A DNA stretch of 64,000 nucleotides from Cupriavidus cauae (GCF_008632125.1 NZ_VWRN01000010.1:31841-95840), one strand, 5' to 3'; numbered from the stretch's first letter, positions 42,011-51,507 are shown. Notes: generated from the letters alone by a model not told the origin. A program made the numbers and translations.

Positions 42011-43291
42011 ATGCAGCAAGAGCGGATCGCGGGCAAGGAAGCCGAACTCCGGCGCATGCAACGGGTGGCGCTGGCATGCGTCGGCGCGGCGGCGGCGGTG
42101 TTCGTGGCGACGCTGTTCCTGCCGCCCACGTTCTGGGTCCGGCTGGTCCGGGCCGGTGCCGAGGCCGCGATGGTCGGCGGCCTGGCGGACTGGTTCGCGG
42201 TCGTCGCGCTGTTCCGGCGCCCGCTTGGCCTGCCGATCCCGCATACGGCGATCATCCCGAAGAACAAGAACCGCATCGCCGACAATCTTGCGGTGTTCGT
42301 TCGCGACAAGTTCCTGAACCCCGAGGTGCTGACGGACCTGATCCGGCGCAGCGATCCCGCCCAGCGGCTGGCGGTCTGGTTCAGCGAGCCCCCCAATGCG
42401 CACCGCATCGGTCAGCACGCGGCCAATCTGATGAGCGTGCTGCTCGATCTGGTCGACGACCGGCGCATCCAGGCGTTCCTCAACGATGCCGCGCGTACGG
42501 TCATCGGCCGCATCGATTTCTCGCCGGCGCTCGCTTCCGTCCTCGAGATGCTGACCCGGGGCGGCAGCCATCAGCAACTGCTCGACGCCGTGCTCAGGCA
42601 TGCGATCGCCCTGCTGAAAAGGCCGGAAACCCAGCAGCTGATCGCCCAGCGTGTGGTCAACTGGCTCAGGAGCGAACACAAGTGGAAGCAGATCGTGCTG
42701 CCGACCGAGTGGCTGGGCGACAAGGCCGCGGAGGCGGCGCGCACCAACGTGATTGACTTTCTCGACGAGGTCGCCCGGATGCCGGCGCACGAGCTGCGGG
42801 CGGCCTTCGACAAGGCGCTCGAAGCGCTGATCGCGAGGCTCAAGACCGACGAAGCGTTCCTGCGCAGGGGGGAGGAGCTGAAGGACTTCGTGCTGCGCAA
42901 TCCCGAGCTTGCCGACTATGCCGCCAGCGTGTGGGCCTCGCTGCGCGAATGGCTGTCCAACGACCTCCAGGCGAGCTCGCCACAGCTGCAGCAACAGGTC
43001 GAGCGCGTGGGCCTGTGGTTCGGCCGGAAGCTGTCCGGCGACGAGGAATTGCGCCGCTCCATCAATGACCACGCCGAGTCGTTCGCCGCGACGGCCGCAC
43101 CGCGGTTCGCCGACTTCCTGACGTCGCATATCAGCGACACGGTGCGCAACTGGGACGCGACGGACATGTCCCGGCAGATCGAACTGAGCATCGGCCCCGA
43201 CCTGCAGTACATCCGGATCAGCGGCACGGCGGTGGGTTGCTGCATCGGCATCCTGCTCTTCCTGGTATCGCACCTGGGCGAGATCTTCTGA
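42011..43291 (+). CDS. DUF445 family membrane-associated protein
   Basis: A 426-residue protein of the YjiN/DUF445 type. One hydrophobic helix near the N-terminus (VALACVGAAAAVFVATLFLP) is followed by AAMVGGLADWFAVVALFRRPLGLPIPHTAIIP, the family core. A long helical domain comes next, and a final membrane helix (AVGCCIGILLFLVSHLGEIF) ends the protein. An in-frame ATG lies 33 bp upstream but nearly touches the nrdB terminator. I prefer MQQERIAGKEAELRRMQ. Function of the family is unknown. Confidence 0.85.
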   Translation: MQQERIAGKEAELRRMQRVALACVGAAAAVFVATLFLPPTFWVRLVRAGAEAAMVGGLADWFAVVALFRRPLGLPIPHTAIIPKNKNRIADNLAVFVRDKFLNPEVLTDLIRRSDPAQRLAVWFSEPPNAHRIGQHAANLMSVLLDLVDDRRIQAFLNDAARTVIGRIDFSPALASVLEMLTRGGSHQQLLDAVLRHAIALLKRPETQQLIAQRVVNWLRSEHKWKQIVLPTEWLGDKAAEAARTNVIDFLDEVARMPAHELRAAFDKALEALIARLKTDEAFLRRGEELKDFVLRNPELADYAASVWASLREWLSNDLQASSPQLQQQVERVGLWFGRKLSGDEELRRSINDHAESFAATAAPRFADFLTSHISDTVRNWDATDMSRQIELSIGPDLQYIRISGTAVGCCIGILLFLVSHLGEIF

Positions 43292-43685
43292 GCGGCGGCC
43301 GGGCTTCCGGGGTGCATTTCCGGGTCTCACTCCCAGGGGCGTGTTTACCCTGAAGTCCGCGCCGAACTGCAAGAGGTTTTTGCCGCGGCGGGCCCTCGTC
43401 GTGAGGCCTGGGTCACCAACCCCGCAAGGAGCGGACCAAAATCGATAGTCCGCTGCCCTAACGGCATGGTCGGACGTCTCCGCCGCGGGAACAATGGCTG
43501 CCATTCGATTCGACGACTCGACTCGATCCTTCGACTCGATCCTTCGATGCGACCCGTCGATTCGATCCTTCGATGCGACCCGTCGATTCGATCCTTCGAT
43601 TCAACGCCCCGATTCAACCCTTCCAGTCGAACGTTCGAATCGAACCTTCCACCCAGCAGCCTGATTCCACAGCGGGAGAGCCGAC
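43292..43685. other. Gene-free region with repeats before the pentapeptide gene
   Basis: About 390 bases without a credible gene. The second half is composed of repeated TTCGAT and GATTC words and includes the 26-bp tandem unit listed separately. No confident promoter could be placed. The last bases hold GGGAG, the ribosome site of the next gene. Confidence 0.5.
43536..43600. repeat. 26-bp tandem repeat, 2.5 copies
   Basis: TCGATCCTTCGATGCGACCC plus GTCGAT forms a unit found exactly at 43536-43561 and 43562-43587, with half a copy after. Partial copies extend on both sides. It lies about 90 bp upstream of the pentapeptide-repeat gene. Confidence 0.9.
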
Positions 43686-44462
43686 ATGACCATTCCCAGT
43701 ATCCACCGCGGCATTGCCGTGCCTTCCGCGTCGGAGCAGGCCGGCGCGATCCCTACCGCGTCCACCAGGCCGGTGAATGCCGGTATCCAGCTCGCGGTGC
43801 ATGACGCCAGCCACGCCAAGTCACCGGGCCACGATGCCGCGCCCCGGCAGCGCGGCTGGCAGGGTTTTCTGGACCTGGCCCGGCGGTTGGTCGGGCGCCG
43901 CGCGGACGACGCCTCCCGCGCCCCGTCGACGACCGCCGCGCAGCGCAGCGCGCTGCTGCGTGGCGTCAGCCTGGACCTGCGCGACGAGGCGCCCCTGGCG
44001 GCGCTGGCCTTCGATTTCAGCAATGCGGACCTGGCGGGTGCCGATCCGCCGGTTGCCGGCGTATCGCATCTGCGTTTCAACGGCGCCAACCTGAAGCACG
44101 CGACGCTGCGCGATATCAGCCTCGCATGGACCGATTTCAGCGGTGCCGAGCTCGACGGGGCGCGCATTACGATCGCCGCGGAGACGCTGGCGCGGGTCGC
44201 GCGGCCCAGCGTGCTGGCGCTGGCATTGCAATCGATTGCAACCATCGACCCGCGCCATGCCGGGCTGCGGCGCGCGCTGATGGAGCAGGTGCTGGGCGCG
44301 CTGCAGCAGGCGGCGGCGCTGGCCCGCAGGGACCGCGTCATGCTGCCCGCCGAGTTGCGCGCGCTGGTCTCGGTGCATCCGCTGTTTGCCGGCCTGCCGG
44401 GCCGGGAGACGGTGCTGGAGCGATGCGCACCGGCTGGTGCCGAGCGGCATCCGGCCCGCTGA
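43686..44462 (+). CDS. Pentapeptide-repeat protein of unknown function
   Basis: A 258-residue protein whose middle (about 109-162) contains A(D/N)LxxA(D/T)-type pentapeptides such as FSNADLAGAD, FNGANLKHATL and FSGAELDGARI, which would form a short right-handed beta helix. The first 55 residues are rich in Ser, Pro, Ala and Thr and look disordered, and an amphipathic FLDLARRLVGRR segment follows. The C-terminal 90 residues are helical. It stands alone, with unusual repeats upstream. A secreted effector is one possibility, but no secretion gene is nearby. Confidence 0.65.
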   Translation: MTIPSIHRGIAVPSASEQAGAIPTASTRPVNAGIQLAVHDASHAKSPGHDAAPRQRGWQGFLDLARRLVGRRADDASRAPSTTAAQRSALLRGVSLDLRDEAPLAALAFDFSNADLAGADPPVAGVSHLRFNGANLKHATLRDISLAWTDFSGAELDGARITIAAETLARVARPSVLALALQSIATIDPRHAGLRRALMEQVLGALQQAAALARRDRVMLPAELRALVSVHPLFAGLPGRETVLERCAPAGAERHPAR

Positions 44463-44579
44463 GGCGCCGAGCCGCCGAGCGACTGAATCGGCGAATCGGT
44501 GTCGGTGAGCCAGGGCCGGTATCGACGCCGGCCCCGTATCGAAAACCGCCGAGGCTGGCGACTACCGCCGAAACCGGCC

Positions 44580-45479
44580 TCAGCCCTTCCGTTCGCCGCC
44601 CAGCGCCTCGGTCAGATCGCCCAGCATGGCCGACAGCTCGCCGGCCATCAGCGCGAAGTCCGCGTCGAAGCGCTCGTCCTCGTCGCTCATGGTGCCGTCG
44701 ATCTGCTCCTTGACCACATCGAGCGGCGCCACGCGCTTGATCGCCAGCGCGTCGGTCAGCACGAAGGAGACGCGGTCGTTCCAGGTCATCGCCAGGCGCG
44801 TGCAGCGCTTGCCGGCGGCAATATGGCGGCGCAGCTCTTCGGCGTCGAGCGGATGGCGGACATAGCGGACGGTCGCCTTGCTCTCGGCGCTGGCCTGCAG
44901 CTCGATCTCCTGATCGACGGTAAAGCCGGCCGGCGCCGCATCGTCGGCCAGCCAGCCGGTCATCGCCGCCACCGGCGACTGGTTGACCTGCAGCGAGGTC
45001 AGCGGCAGCGGGTCCAGCGCCTTGAACAGCAGCGTGCGGACCTCGTCGGCCTTGATCGCCGAGGCCGCGTCGATTGCCAGCCAGCCGCGCTCCGGGTCGA
45101 TCCAGACGCGGGTATCGCGGCGGATGCTGAAGGCGCGCGGCAGCAATTCCTCGGTGATCTGTTCCTTCAGTTCGCGCAGCTGCTTGCGGCCCGGCTTGTA
45201 GCCCTGCTGCTCCTCGAGCTCGGCGGCGCGCGCCTTGGTCACCTGATTGACCACGGTGGCCGGCAGCAGCTTCTTCTCGGCGCGCATGGTCAGCAGCATC
45301 TGCTTGCCCACGCGGTGCACCAGCGCGCCGTTATCGCGCGGCGAGGCCCATCCCTGGGTCTGCATTTCGAGGCTGGTACCCGGATAGAAGGCGTGCGAGG
45401 CGAGGCAGGCCTCGACCTCGTCGGCGTCCTTGTTCCAGGGTGCGGAGAAGCGGTGTAGCTGAAGATTCTTGAACCACAT
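44580..45479 (-). CDS. rdgC: Recombination-associated protein RdgC
   Basis: RdgC binds double-stranded DNA non-specifically as a ring dimer and limits RecA activity. The 299-residue protein begins [15 protein letters not shown] and contains [22 protein letters not shown] and [21 protein letters not shown], all family signatures. An open frame continues upstream, but it is Arg/Cys-rich shadow. It converges on the pentapeptide-repeat gene. Some relatives use RdgC in pilin variation, but nothing here suggests that. Confidence 0.95.
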   Translation of the reverse strand: MWFKNLQLHRFSAPWNKDADEVEACLASHAFYPGTSLEMQTQGWASPRDNGALVHRVGKQMLLTMRAEKKLLPATVVNQVTKARAAELEEQQGYKPGRKQLRELKEQITEELLPRAFSIRRDTRVWIDPERGWLAIDAASAIKADEVRTLLFKALDPLPLTSLQVNQSPVAAMTGWLADDAAPAGFTVDQEIELQASAESKATVRYVRHPLDAEELRRHIAAGKRCTRLAMTWNDRVSFVLTDALAIKRVAPLDVVKEQIDGTMSDEDERFDADFALMAGELSAMLGDLTEALGGERKG

Positions 45480-45640
45480 GAGAATTCGGTACCTCGGCCG
45501 GTTGGCGAAAGGGACGAATTCTAGCGGCTTGGCGTTGCCGGTGTCGCGGACGTTGGCGTGGCGGAGGAAACAAAGGCGGCAAGGAGGCCGGCAAGGACGG
45601 CGGCAACACGGCTCGGCTTCCCAGCCACGGAATCGACAGG

Positions 45641-45677
45641 AAAAAGCGCCGCGGCCCCCTGCCAAGGGCCGCGGCGC
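45641..45677 (-). terminator. Intrinsic terminator after the Ysc84-type gene
   Basis: On the minus strand a 12-bp GC-rich perfect stem (gcgccgcggccc with gggccgcggcgc, 8-nt loop) is followed by five T residues, 37 bp after the stop codon. Confidence 0.9.
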
Positions 45678-45713
45678 GAGGTGCTGCAAGGCATCACCAG
45701 CAGATGGCGCGCC

Positions 45714-46310
45714 TTACAGGTCCAGCTTGGTGATCTTGGTGCCTTCGAGGCTCAGGCCAGCCATCAGGCCTGCGTTGGTCAGCGCGAAGCCCACCACCGG
45801 CTGCTGCACGGTATTGGTGTCGAGCGCGCCGTTGGCGCCGACCTTGGCGACCGCCACGGTGGCGTCGACACCCGCGGTCCAGCCTTCGCTGGCCAGGAAT
45901 TTGTCGAGCGCCTGCTGGTTCATGAACATGAAGATCAGCGCCTTCGATTGCGCGCCGATCTGCCAGCCCAGCGAACCCGAGATGGTGCGGTAATAGCCGC
46001 GGGTGGTATTGCCCACGCGCAGCGCGCCATCGCCATATTCGCCGCCGACGAAGAAGCCGGCCGACAGCGTGCGCGGAAACACCAGGATGCCCCGGGCGCG
46101 CGAGGCGAGGTCGCGCGAGCCGTTGACCGAGCTGTACAGCCGGTCCAGCGTGTTTTGAACGCCGGAATCGATCTCGCGGCGGCGCGTCGTTTTCTCGGCC
46201 GGGGAAGAAGCCGAATCGCGCGTGGTGGTGCACGCGCCCAACAGCAGGCCGCTGCCGGCCACCGCCAAACCGAGACCCGCACTGGCGTTCAGGAATGCCC
46301 TACGTTCCAT
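45714..46310 (-). CDS. Ysc84/BPSL1445-type lipoprotein
   Basis: A predicted exported lipoprotein of 198 residues. The N-terminus MERRAFLNASAG has a twin-arginine-like pattern, then a hydrophobic stretch and lipobox LLLGAC (cysteine near residue 27). The body with RARGILVFPRTLSAGFFVGGEYGDGALR and later AGLMAGLSLEGTKITKL matches the Ysc84 (SH3YL1-like) lipid-binding domain. AGGAGA is a strong ribosome site. It has its own terminator. Function is unknown; envelope association is inferred. Confidence 0.87.
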   Translation of the reverse strand: MERRAFLNASAGLGLAVAGSGLLLGACTTTRDSASSPAEKTTRRREIDSGVQNTLDRLYSSVNGSRDLASRARGILVFPRTLSAGFFVGGEYGDGALRVGNTTRGYYRTISGSLGWQIGAQSKALIFMFMNQQALDKFLASEGWTAGVDATVAVAKVGANGALDTNTVQQPVVGFALTNAGLMAGLSLEGTKITKLDL

Positions 46311-46572
46311 GTTGTTCTCCTTTGTTCCTGTCAAACACTGCGATGCCAACCAGGATGGCGCCACGCCGACGGTCGCTGGATCGTTGGACCGGGCAAATGG
46401 CTTCCATCACGCTGCCCTCCGTTTGTGCAATATACAAAGCGAGGAACGCGACCGCTGTAGGACTTCCCGCCCAGCCGGGGTGGTGTCTGTCCTACACGGC
46501 ACTTTTTGCGGCGCCAATGCAACGCGATGTAACGAGGTGTTGCGATGTCCGACGTCGGCGCTACCATGCGGC

Positions 46573-47007
46573 ATGCCTAAAGTTCTTGCCCTGATCCCCG
46601 CCATCCTGCTGGTCGGCGCGTGCGCCTCGCATGCGCCCGCGGACCAGCAGGCCGCCGCTGCCGCCACCGCCGCCGCCGAGAGCCAGGCCGCCTCCGGGCC
46701 GCCGCCCGAGTAGCAGAAGAAGCGGCAGCAATACACCGACTGCGCGCGCGACAAGGCCGAAGCCCGCTCGGCCAAACCCGGCACGACCCAGGCCGTGGTC
46801 AACGATGCGCTGCGCGACTGCCGCGGCGAACTCGATGCCGTGCGCACGTCGTTCCGCGAGTATCTCGATGGCCAGATGGTGTCGGCCCACGGCAAGCGCT
46901 CCGCGCGCCAGGCCGCTGACCGGCTGGGCCGCGATACCGAGGACAAGGTGCGCGCCTACCTGCTGCGCCACGTCGAGTACCACCGCGCCGTCGCCGCGCG
47001 CCAGTAA
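46573..47007 (+). pseudogene. Lipoprotein gene interrupted by an in-frame TAG
   Basis: From the ATG, the frame encodes a lipoprotein signal with lipobox LVGAC (C17) and an Ala-rich stretch, and reaches TAG at codon 47 (46711-46713). The same frame then continues without another stop for 97 codons with natural composition (KRQQYTDCARDKAEARSAK, later LRDCRGELDAVRTSFREYL) to TAA. One substitution in a sense codon explains this. It is a probable nonsense pseudogene or a sequencing error; amber suppression cannot be excluded. Confidence 0.7.
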
Positions 47008-47089
47008 GCCGGCGTTCGCACCTGCGCGGCGGCCCGCCGAGGGCCGCCCGCCGCCGGGCACCGCCTCGATGGCGGCCCGGCCTTATCTC

Positions 47090-47128
47090 GATATTCCTCT
47101 CGATATTCCTCCCGATATTCCCCTCAAT
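47090..47128. repeat. 12-bp tandem repeat at the 3' end of the oxidoreductase gene
   Basis: About three copies of CTCGATATTCCT (the last diverged) lie just beyond the stop codon of the minus-strand oxidoreductase gene, and touch its last codon. Confidence 0.75.
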
Positions 47129-50100
47129 GCGGCGCGCCACTGCGCGCCGTTCCTGCGTCCGCCTGCCGGATCGGAATTCCCCTGAGTTGACCCGCGCCAT
47201 TGGTGCCATGCGCGCTGTCCGGGCGCGGATAGCGCTGCGCGTCGAAGCGGTGCAGCAGCTCGGCCGCACGCGCGGCGGCGACCGCGTGCGCGGCCAGCTT
47301 GATATGGCCGAAGCCGCGTACCTTGGCAGGCAATTGCGCGATCTCGACGGCGATCGGCAGCCGCGCCTCCGTCAGCGCCGGCAGCAGGGCGCGGATGCGG
47401 GCCTCGTAGTCGGCGATGGACTGCCGCTCCAGCCTGCGCTCCGCGGTCCTGCCGAACGGGTCGAAGCGCGTGCCGCGCAGCCGCTTGCCCCTGGCGAGCC
47501 ATCCCATCAACGGCCATAGCCAGGCGCCAAAGGCGATCTTGCGCGGCGGCTCGCCATGCTTGCCGGGCCGGGACAGCAGCGGCGGCGCCAGATGGAAGCG
47601 CAGCCGCAGCGGGCCGTCGAAGCGCTCGCGCAGCGCCTGCCGGAAGGCGGGATCGCTGTGCAGCCGAGCGACCTCGTATTCGTCCTTGTATGCCATCAGG
47701 CGCGCGAACTGCTCGGCCACCGCACGGGTCAGCCGGCGCTCGCGTCCGGCCTCGCCAAGGGCGTCCTCCGCGGCCTGCACGGCCTCGACGAGCGCGGTAT
47801 AGCGCGCCGCGTAGGCGGCGTCCTGGTAGGCGGTCAGCAGCGCCACGCGCTCGGCGATCAGCTGCGGCAGCGGCGTGGCCGAGGTCGCCGCGGGCTCGGG
47901 CGCGACCAGGGCCAGGCCGGCGGGTTTGCCATCGCTCGCGCCCAGGCGCGTCAGCGCGAGAGGATCGCCGGCCGCCAGGCGTCCCAGCGCCAGCGCTTCC
48001 AGGTTGGCGTCCACCGCGACGCCGTTCAGCTCGATCGCCCGTGTCAGCGCCGCCAGCGAGACCGGCACCAGGCCCTTCTGCCAGGCAAAGCCGAGCACCA
48101 CGATGTTGGCCGCCACCGTATCGCCGAGGAAGGCCGTGGCGAGCGCCTGCGCGTCCAGCGTGTCGATGCCGCCCGAGCCCGTCGCGTGGCGCAGCTTGGC
48201 GAGCAGCGCGTCGGCATGCAGGTCGGCATCCGGATTGCGCTGGAATTCGGCCACCGGCGTCGGATGGGTATTGGCGACGATCTGCGTGCGCCGCGGCGCG
48301 ACCGTCTGCAGCACGTCGGGCGAGGCGCCCACCGCCAGGTCGCAGGCCAGCACCGCATCGGCCTGCTGCGCGTCGATGCGCGCCTGGTTCAGCCACTGCC
48401 GGCTCTGCGCGAGCCGCACGAAGGACAGCACCGCGCCGCCCTTCTGCGCGAAGCCCATGAAGTCGAGCACGCTGGCCACGCGCCGCTCCAGGTGCGCCGC
48501 CATCGCGATCAGCGCGCCGACCGTCACCACGCCGGTGCCGCCGACGCCGACCACCAGGATGTCGAAGGGCCCGGGGCCGAGCCGGGGCGCCGGCTCGCGC
48601 AACGCCGAAGCCTGCTCGCGTAGCGCCGTGGCGGCGCGCTCGTGGCCCACCGGGTGGCGCAGCGTCGCGCCCTCGACGGTGACAAAGCTCGGGCAGAAGC
48701 CCTTGACGCACGACTCGTCGTGATTGCAGCTGGCCTGGTCGATCTGGCGCTTGCGCCCCAGCGCGGTCTCGACCGGCTGCACCGCCAGGCAGTTGGACTG
48801 CACGCTGCAGTCCCCGCAGCCCTCGCATACCGCCTCGTTGATGAAGACCTGCCGCGCCGGCGCCGGCGCACGGCCGCTCTTGCGGCGGCGGCGCAGTTCC
48901 GCGGCGCAGGTCTGCTCGTACAGCAGCACGGTCACGCCCGGCACCTCGCGCAGTTCGCGCTGCACCGCATCGAGCGACTCGCGCGGATGGAAGGTGGTGC
49001 CCGCCGGAAAGCAGACGCGGCGGCCGCGATGCACGTCGATGCGGTCGCTGACCACGGCGACGCGCGCGACCCCTTCGGCGCTGACCTGGCGCGCGATCGC
49101 CTCGACGTCGAGCGGGCCGTCGACCGGCTGCCCGCCGGTCATCGCCACCGCGTCGTTGCACAGGATCTTGTAGGTCACGTTGGTGCGCGCGGCCACCGCC
49201 TGGCGGATCGCCAGATAGCCCGAGTGATAGTAGGTGCCGTCGCCCAGGTTCTGGAACACGTGCGGCGTCGCGGTGAAGCGGCTGTGCGCGACCCAGTCGA
49301 CCCCTTCGCCGCCCATCTGGATCAGCCCCGAGGTCTCGCGGTTCATCCAGCTGGCCATGAAGTGGCAGCCGATGCCGGCCTGCGCGCGCGAGCCTTCCGG
49401 TACGCGGGTCGAGGTGTTGTGCGGACAGCCGGGGCAGAAGTAGGGCTGGCGGCGGATGCCATCGGCCGCGTTGGACAGCAGCGCGTGCTCGCTGAACTGC
49501 GGCACCAGTTCGCGCCGGTCCAGGCCGCGGCTCAGGCGGGCGAGCCAGTCGGCCACCGGCTGCATCAGCCGCGACGGCCGCATCTCCTCGCGCTCGGGCA
49601 ACAGCGGCCGGCCATCGATGCCGAGCTTGCCGGCGATCGCGGGGCGCACGCCGTCGGGCGCGTTATAGAACAGCGCCTGCAGCTGCCGCTCCACCAGCGG
49701 GCCCTTTTCCTCGACCACCAGGATCTCTTCGAGGCCGCGCGCGAAGGCCAGCAGCCGGGTCGGCTCGACCGGACAGGCGAGCCCGAGCTTGTAGACGCGG
49801 ATGCCGGCGTCGGCCAGCGCCTGCGTCGAGATGCCCAGGCGCCGGAACACTTCCATCAGATCGTGATGCGCCTTGCCGCAGGTCACGATGCCGGCGCGGG
49901 CTTCGTCCGCCTCGACCACCATGCGGTCGATGCTGTTGACGCGGGCGAAGGCGCGCACCGCGTCGAGCTTGGCGCCGAGCCGCTGTTCGATGCGCGGCGA
50001 CGGCAGGTCGGGCCAGCGGTAGTGCAGGCCGTCGGGCGGCGGCATATGGCCGGTGGCCCGGCGTATCGCCTCCGCGTCCTGCCAGCAGGCGACGCGCGCA

Positions 50101-50765
50101 TGGACCTGGTCGAGGTCGACCGTCATCGCGCTCTCGACGGTCTCCGACAGCGCGGTGAAGCCGACCCAGTTGCCCGAGTAGCGCGACAGCGCCCAGCCGT
50201 AGAGGCCGAACTCCAGGTACTCGGCGACATCGGCGGGGGCGAGCACCGGCATCGACCAGGCCTGCATCGCGAAATCGCTCTGGTGCGACATCGACGACGA
50301 CACGCAGCCATGGTCGTCGCCGGCCACCACCAGCACGCCGCCGTGCGGCGAGCTGCCATAGGCGTTGCCATGCTTGAGCGCGTCGCCGGCGCGATCGACG
50401 CCGGGGCCCTTGCCGTACCAGAGGCTGAAGACGGCGTCGACGGTGCGTTGCGGATCGCCCTCGACCTGCTGGGTGCCGAGCACCGCGGTGGCGGCGAGCT
50501 CTTCGTTGATCGCGGGCAGGAAGCGGACGCCGGCGGCATCGAGCAGCGGCGCGGCCTTCCACATCGCCTGGTCGACCATGCCGAGCGGCGAGCCGCGATA
50601 GCCGCTGACGAAGCCGGCGGTACCCAGGCCGGCGGCGTGGTCGCGCCGCGCCTGTTCGAGCACCAGGCGGACCAGCGCCTGCGTGCCGCTCAGAAACACC
50701 TGGCCAGCGGGCGCGGTCAGGTTGTCCGACAGTCGATAGTCGGTGCGCAGCGTGCGTGTCTCCAT
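47124..50765 (-). CDS. Indolepyruvate ferredoxin oxidoreductase family protein (fused)
   Basis: A 1213-residue fusion. The N-terminal half resembles the pyrimidine-binding and TPP domains of indolepyruvate:ferredoxin oxidoreductase (GFVSGYRGSPLGMVDQAMW, later CPGCPHNTSTRVPEGS and GIGCHFMASWM). A 4Fe-4S segment near 645-690 contains CEGCGDC and SCNHDESCVKGFCP. The gamma domain follows (ILVVGVGGTGVVTVGALIAM). The enzyme oxidises aryl- or branched 2-oxo acids to acyl-CoA in amino-acid breakdown. AGGAGG gives an excellent start. A divergent Lrp regulator adjoins it. Confidence 0.92.
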   Translation of the reverse strand: METRTLRTDYRLSDNLTAPAGQVFLSGTQALVRLVLEQARRDHAAGLGTAGFVSGYRGSPLGMVDQAMWKAAPLLDAAGVRFLPAINEELAATAVLGTQQVEGDPQRTVDAVFSLWYGKGPGVDRAGDALKHGNAYGSSPHGGVLVVAGDDHGCVSSSMSHQSDFAMQAWSMPVLAPADVAEYLEFGLYGWALSRYSGNWVGFTALSETVESAMTVDLDQVHARVACWQDAEAIRRATGHMPPPDGLHYRWPDLPSPRIEQRLGAKLDAVRAFARVNSIDRMVVEADEARAGIVTCGKAHHDLMEVFRRLGISTQALADAGIRVYKLGLACPVEPTRLLAFARGLEEILVVEEKGPLVERQLQALFYNAPDGVRPAIAGKLGIDGRPLLPEREEMRPSRLMQPVADWLARLSRGLDRRELVPQFSEHALLSNAADGIRRQPYFCPGCPHNTSTRVPEGSRAQAGIGCHFMASWMNRETSGLIQMGGEGVDWVAHSRFTATPHVFQNLGDGTYYHSGYLAIRQAVAARTNVTYKILCNDAVAMTGGQPVDGPLDVEAIARQVSAEGVARVAVVSDRIDVHRGRRVCFPAGTTFHPRESLDAVQRELREVPGVTVLLYEQTCAAELRRRRKSGRAPAPARQVFINEAVCEGCGDCSVQSNCLAVQPVETALGRKRQIDQASCNHDESCVKGFCPSFVTVEGATLRHPVGHERAATALREQASALREPAPRLGPGPFDILVVGVGGTGVVTVGALIAMAAHLERRVASVLDFMGFAQKGGAVLSFVRLAQSRQWLNQARIDAQQADAVLACDLAVGASPDVLQTVAPRRTQIVANTHPTPVAEFQRNPDADLHADALLAKLRHATGSGGIDTLDAQALATAFLGDTVAANIVVLGFAWQKGLVPVSLAALTRAIELNGVAVDANLEALALGRLAAGDPLALTRLGASDGKPAGLALVAPEPAATSATPLPQLIAERVALLTAYQDAAYAARYTALVEAVQAAEDALGEAGRERRLTRAVAEQFARLMAYKDEYEVARLHSDPAFRQALRERFDGPLRLRFHLAPPLLSRPGKHGEPPRKIAFGAWLWPLMGWLARGKRLRGTRFDPFGRTAERRLERQSIADYEARIRALLPALTEARLPIAVEIAQLPAKVRGFGHIKLAAHAVAAARAAELLHRFDAQRYPRPDSAHGTNGAGQLRGIPIRQADAGTARSGAPH

Positions 50766-50857
50766 TGCGGCCTCCTTACGGCCTGCCGACCAACCTCTTC
50801 TTGGGCCTGCGAGCAGCGTCCGGGCAGCGTCCCGGCAGCGCGCTGTCGTTGACGCAC

Positions 50858-50901
50858 GGGCGATGCGCGGGCGATGCACGGGCGATGCACGGGCGATGCG
50901 C
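50858..50901. repeat. Four tandem copies of an 11-bp unit
   Basis: GGGCGATGCRC is repeated four times in the oxidoreductase-lrp intergenic region, upstream of the oxidoreductase ribosome site and of the palindromic sites. Confidence 0.9.
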
Positions 50902-50961
50902 CGCCGGTGTACCGGCCGTCTCCAGGCCCATCTCCTGAAGACCATGTTAGGCACGCGATCG

Positions 50962-51017
50962 GAGAAATGGATTTCTCAATTTTGCCGCCAGGGCCTAGAT
51001 TGGAGAAAACCCATCTC
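50962..51017. promoter_or_regulatory. Two palindromic sites, likely Lrp-family operator
   Basis: GAGAAATGGATTTCTC (50962-50977) has perfect 7-bp arms around GG. A second, weaker copy, GAGAAAACCCATCTC (51003-51017), lies with its centre about 40 bp away, close to four helical turns. AsnC/Lrp proteins bind such 15-16-bp palindromes in phased series. The sites end 13 bp before the regulator's ATG and face the oxidoreductase gene on the other side. Confidence 0.65.
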
Positions 51018-51030
51018 GATAACGGGCGAT

Positions 51031-51507
51031 ATGAAGAACGAAGAGGTTCTCGACGAGTACTCGCGCCGCATCCTCGCCGAGCTGCAGCGCGACGCGCGCC
51101 AGTCGCTGCAGCAGCTGGCCGGCGCGGTGGGCCTGTCGGTCACCCCCTGCTGGAAGCGGCTCAAGGCGATGGAGGAGAGCGGGGTGATCCGCAACTACAC
51201 GGTGTGGGTCGACCGCGAGCGGGTCGGGCTGTCGAACTGCGTGCTGGCCGAAATCAATCTGACGCGCCACAGCGAGACCGTGGTCGACGAATTCGAGGCC
51301 GCGGTGCGCCGCTGCCCGGCGATCGTCGAGTGCTATCGCACCACCGGCCAGGCCGACTATCTGCTGAAGGTGCTGACGCCGGATATCCGCGCCTACGACG
51401 CCTTCCTGCACGACGTGATATTCCGGCTGCCGGGTGTGACCGGCATCCGTTCCAGCATCGTGCTGTGCGAGGTCAAGAGCGGGGCGCCGCTGCCGATCGG
51501 CGCTTGA
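51031..51507 (+). CDS. Lrp/AsnC family transcriptional regulator
   Basis: A 158-residue DNA-binding protein. The N-terminal helix-turn-helix spans about residues 8-55 (DEYSRRILAELQRDARQSLQQLAGAVGLSVTPCWKRL). The C-terminal RAM domain for ligand binding follows (AIVECYRTTGQADYLLKV). It is divergent from the indolepyruvate oxidoreductase gene, and the palindromes between them point to control of that gene by an amino or 2-oxo acid, plus autoregulation. This link is inferred from context. Family length is normal. Confidence 0.92.
   Translation: MKNEEVLDEYSRRILAELQRDARQSLQQLAGAVGLSVTPCWKRLKAMEESGVIRNYTVWVDRERVGLSNCVLAEINLTRHSETVVDEFEAAVRRCPAIVECYRTTGQADYLLKVLTPDIRAYDAFLHDVIFRLPGVTGIRSSIVLCEVKSGAPLPIGA

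Noticed and set aside
43500..43620. TTCG words resembling an hrpII (TTCG-N16-TTCG) effector promoter before the pentapeptide gene
   Set aside because: Spacings between TTCG pairs come out at 14, 17 or 22, not 16, and arise from the tandem repeat itself.
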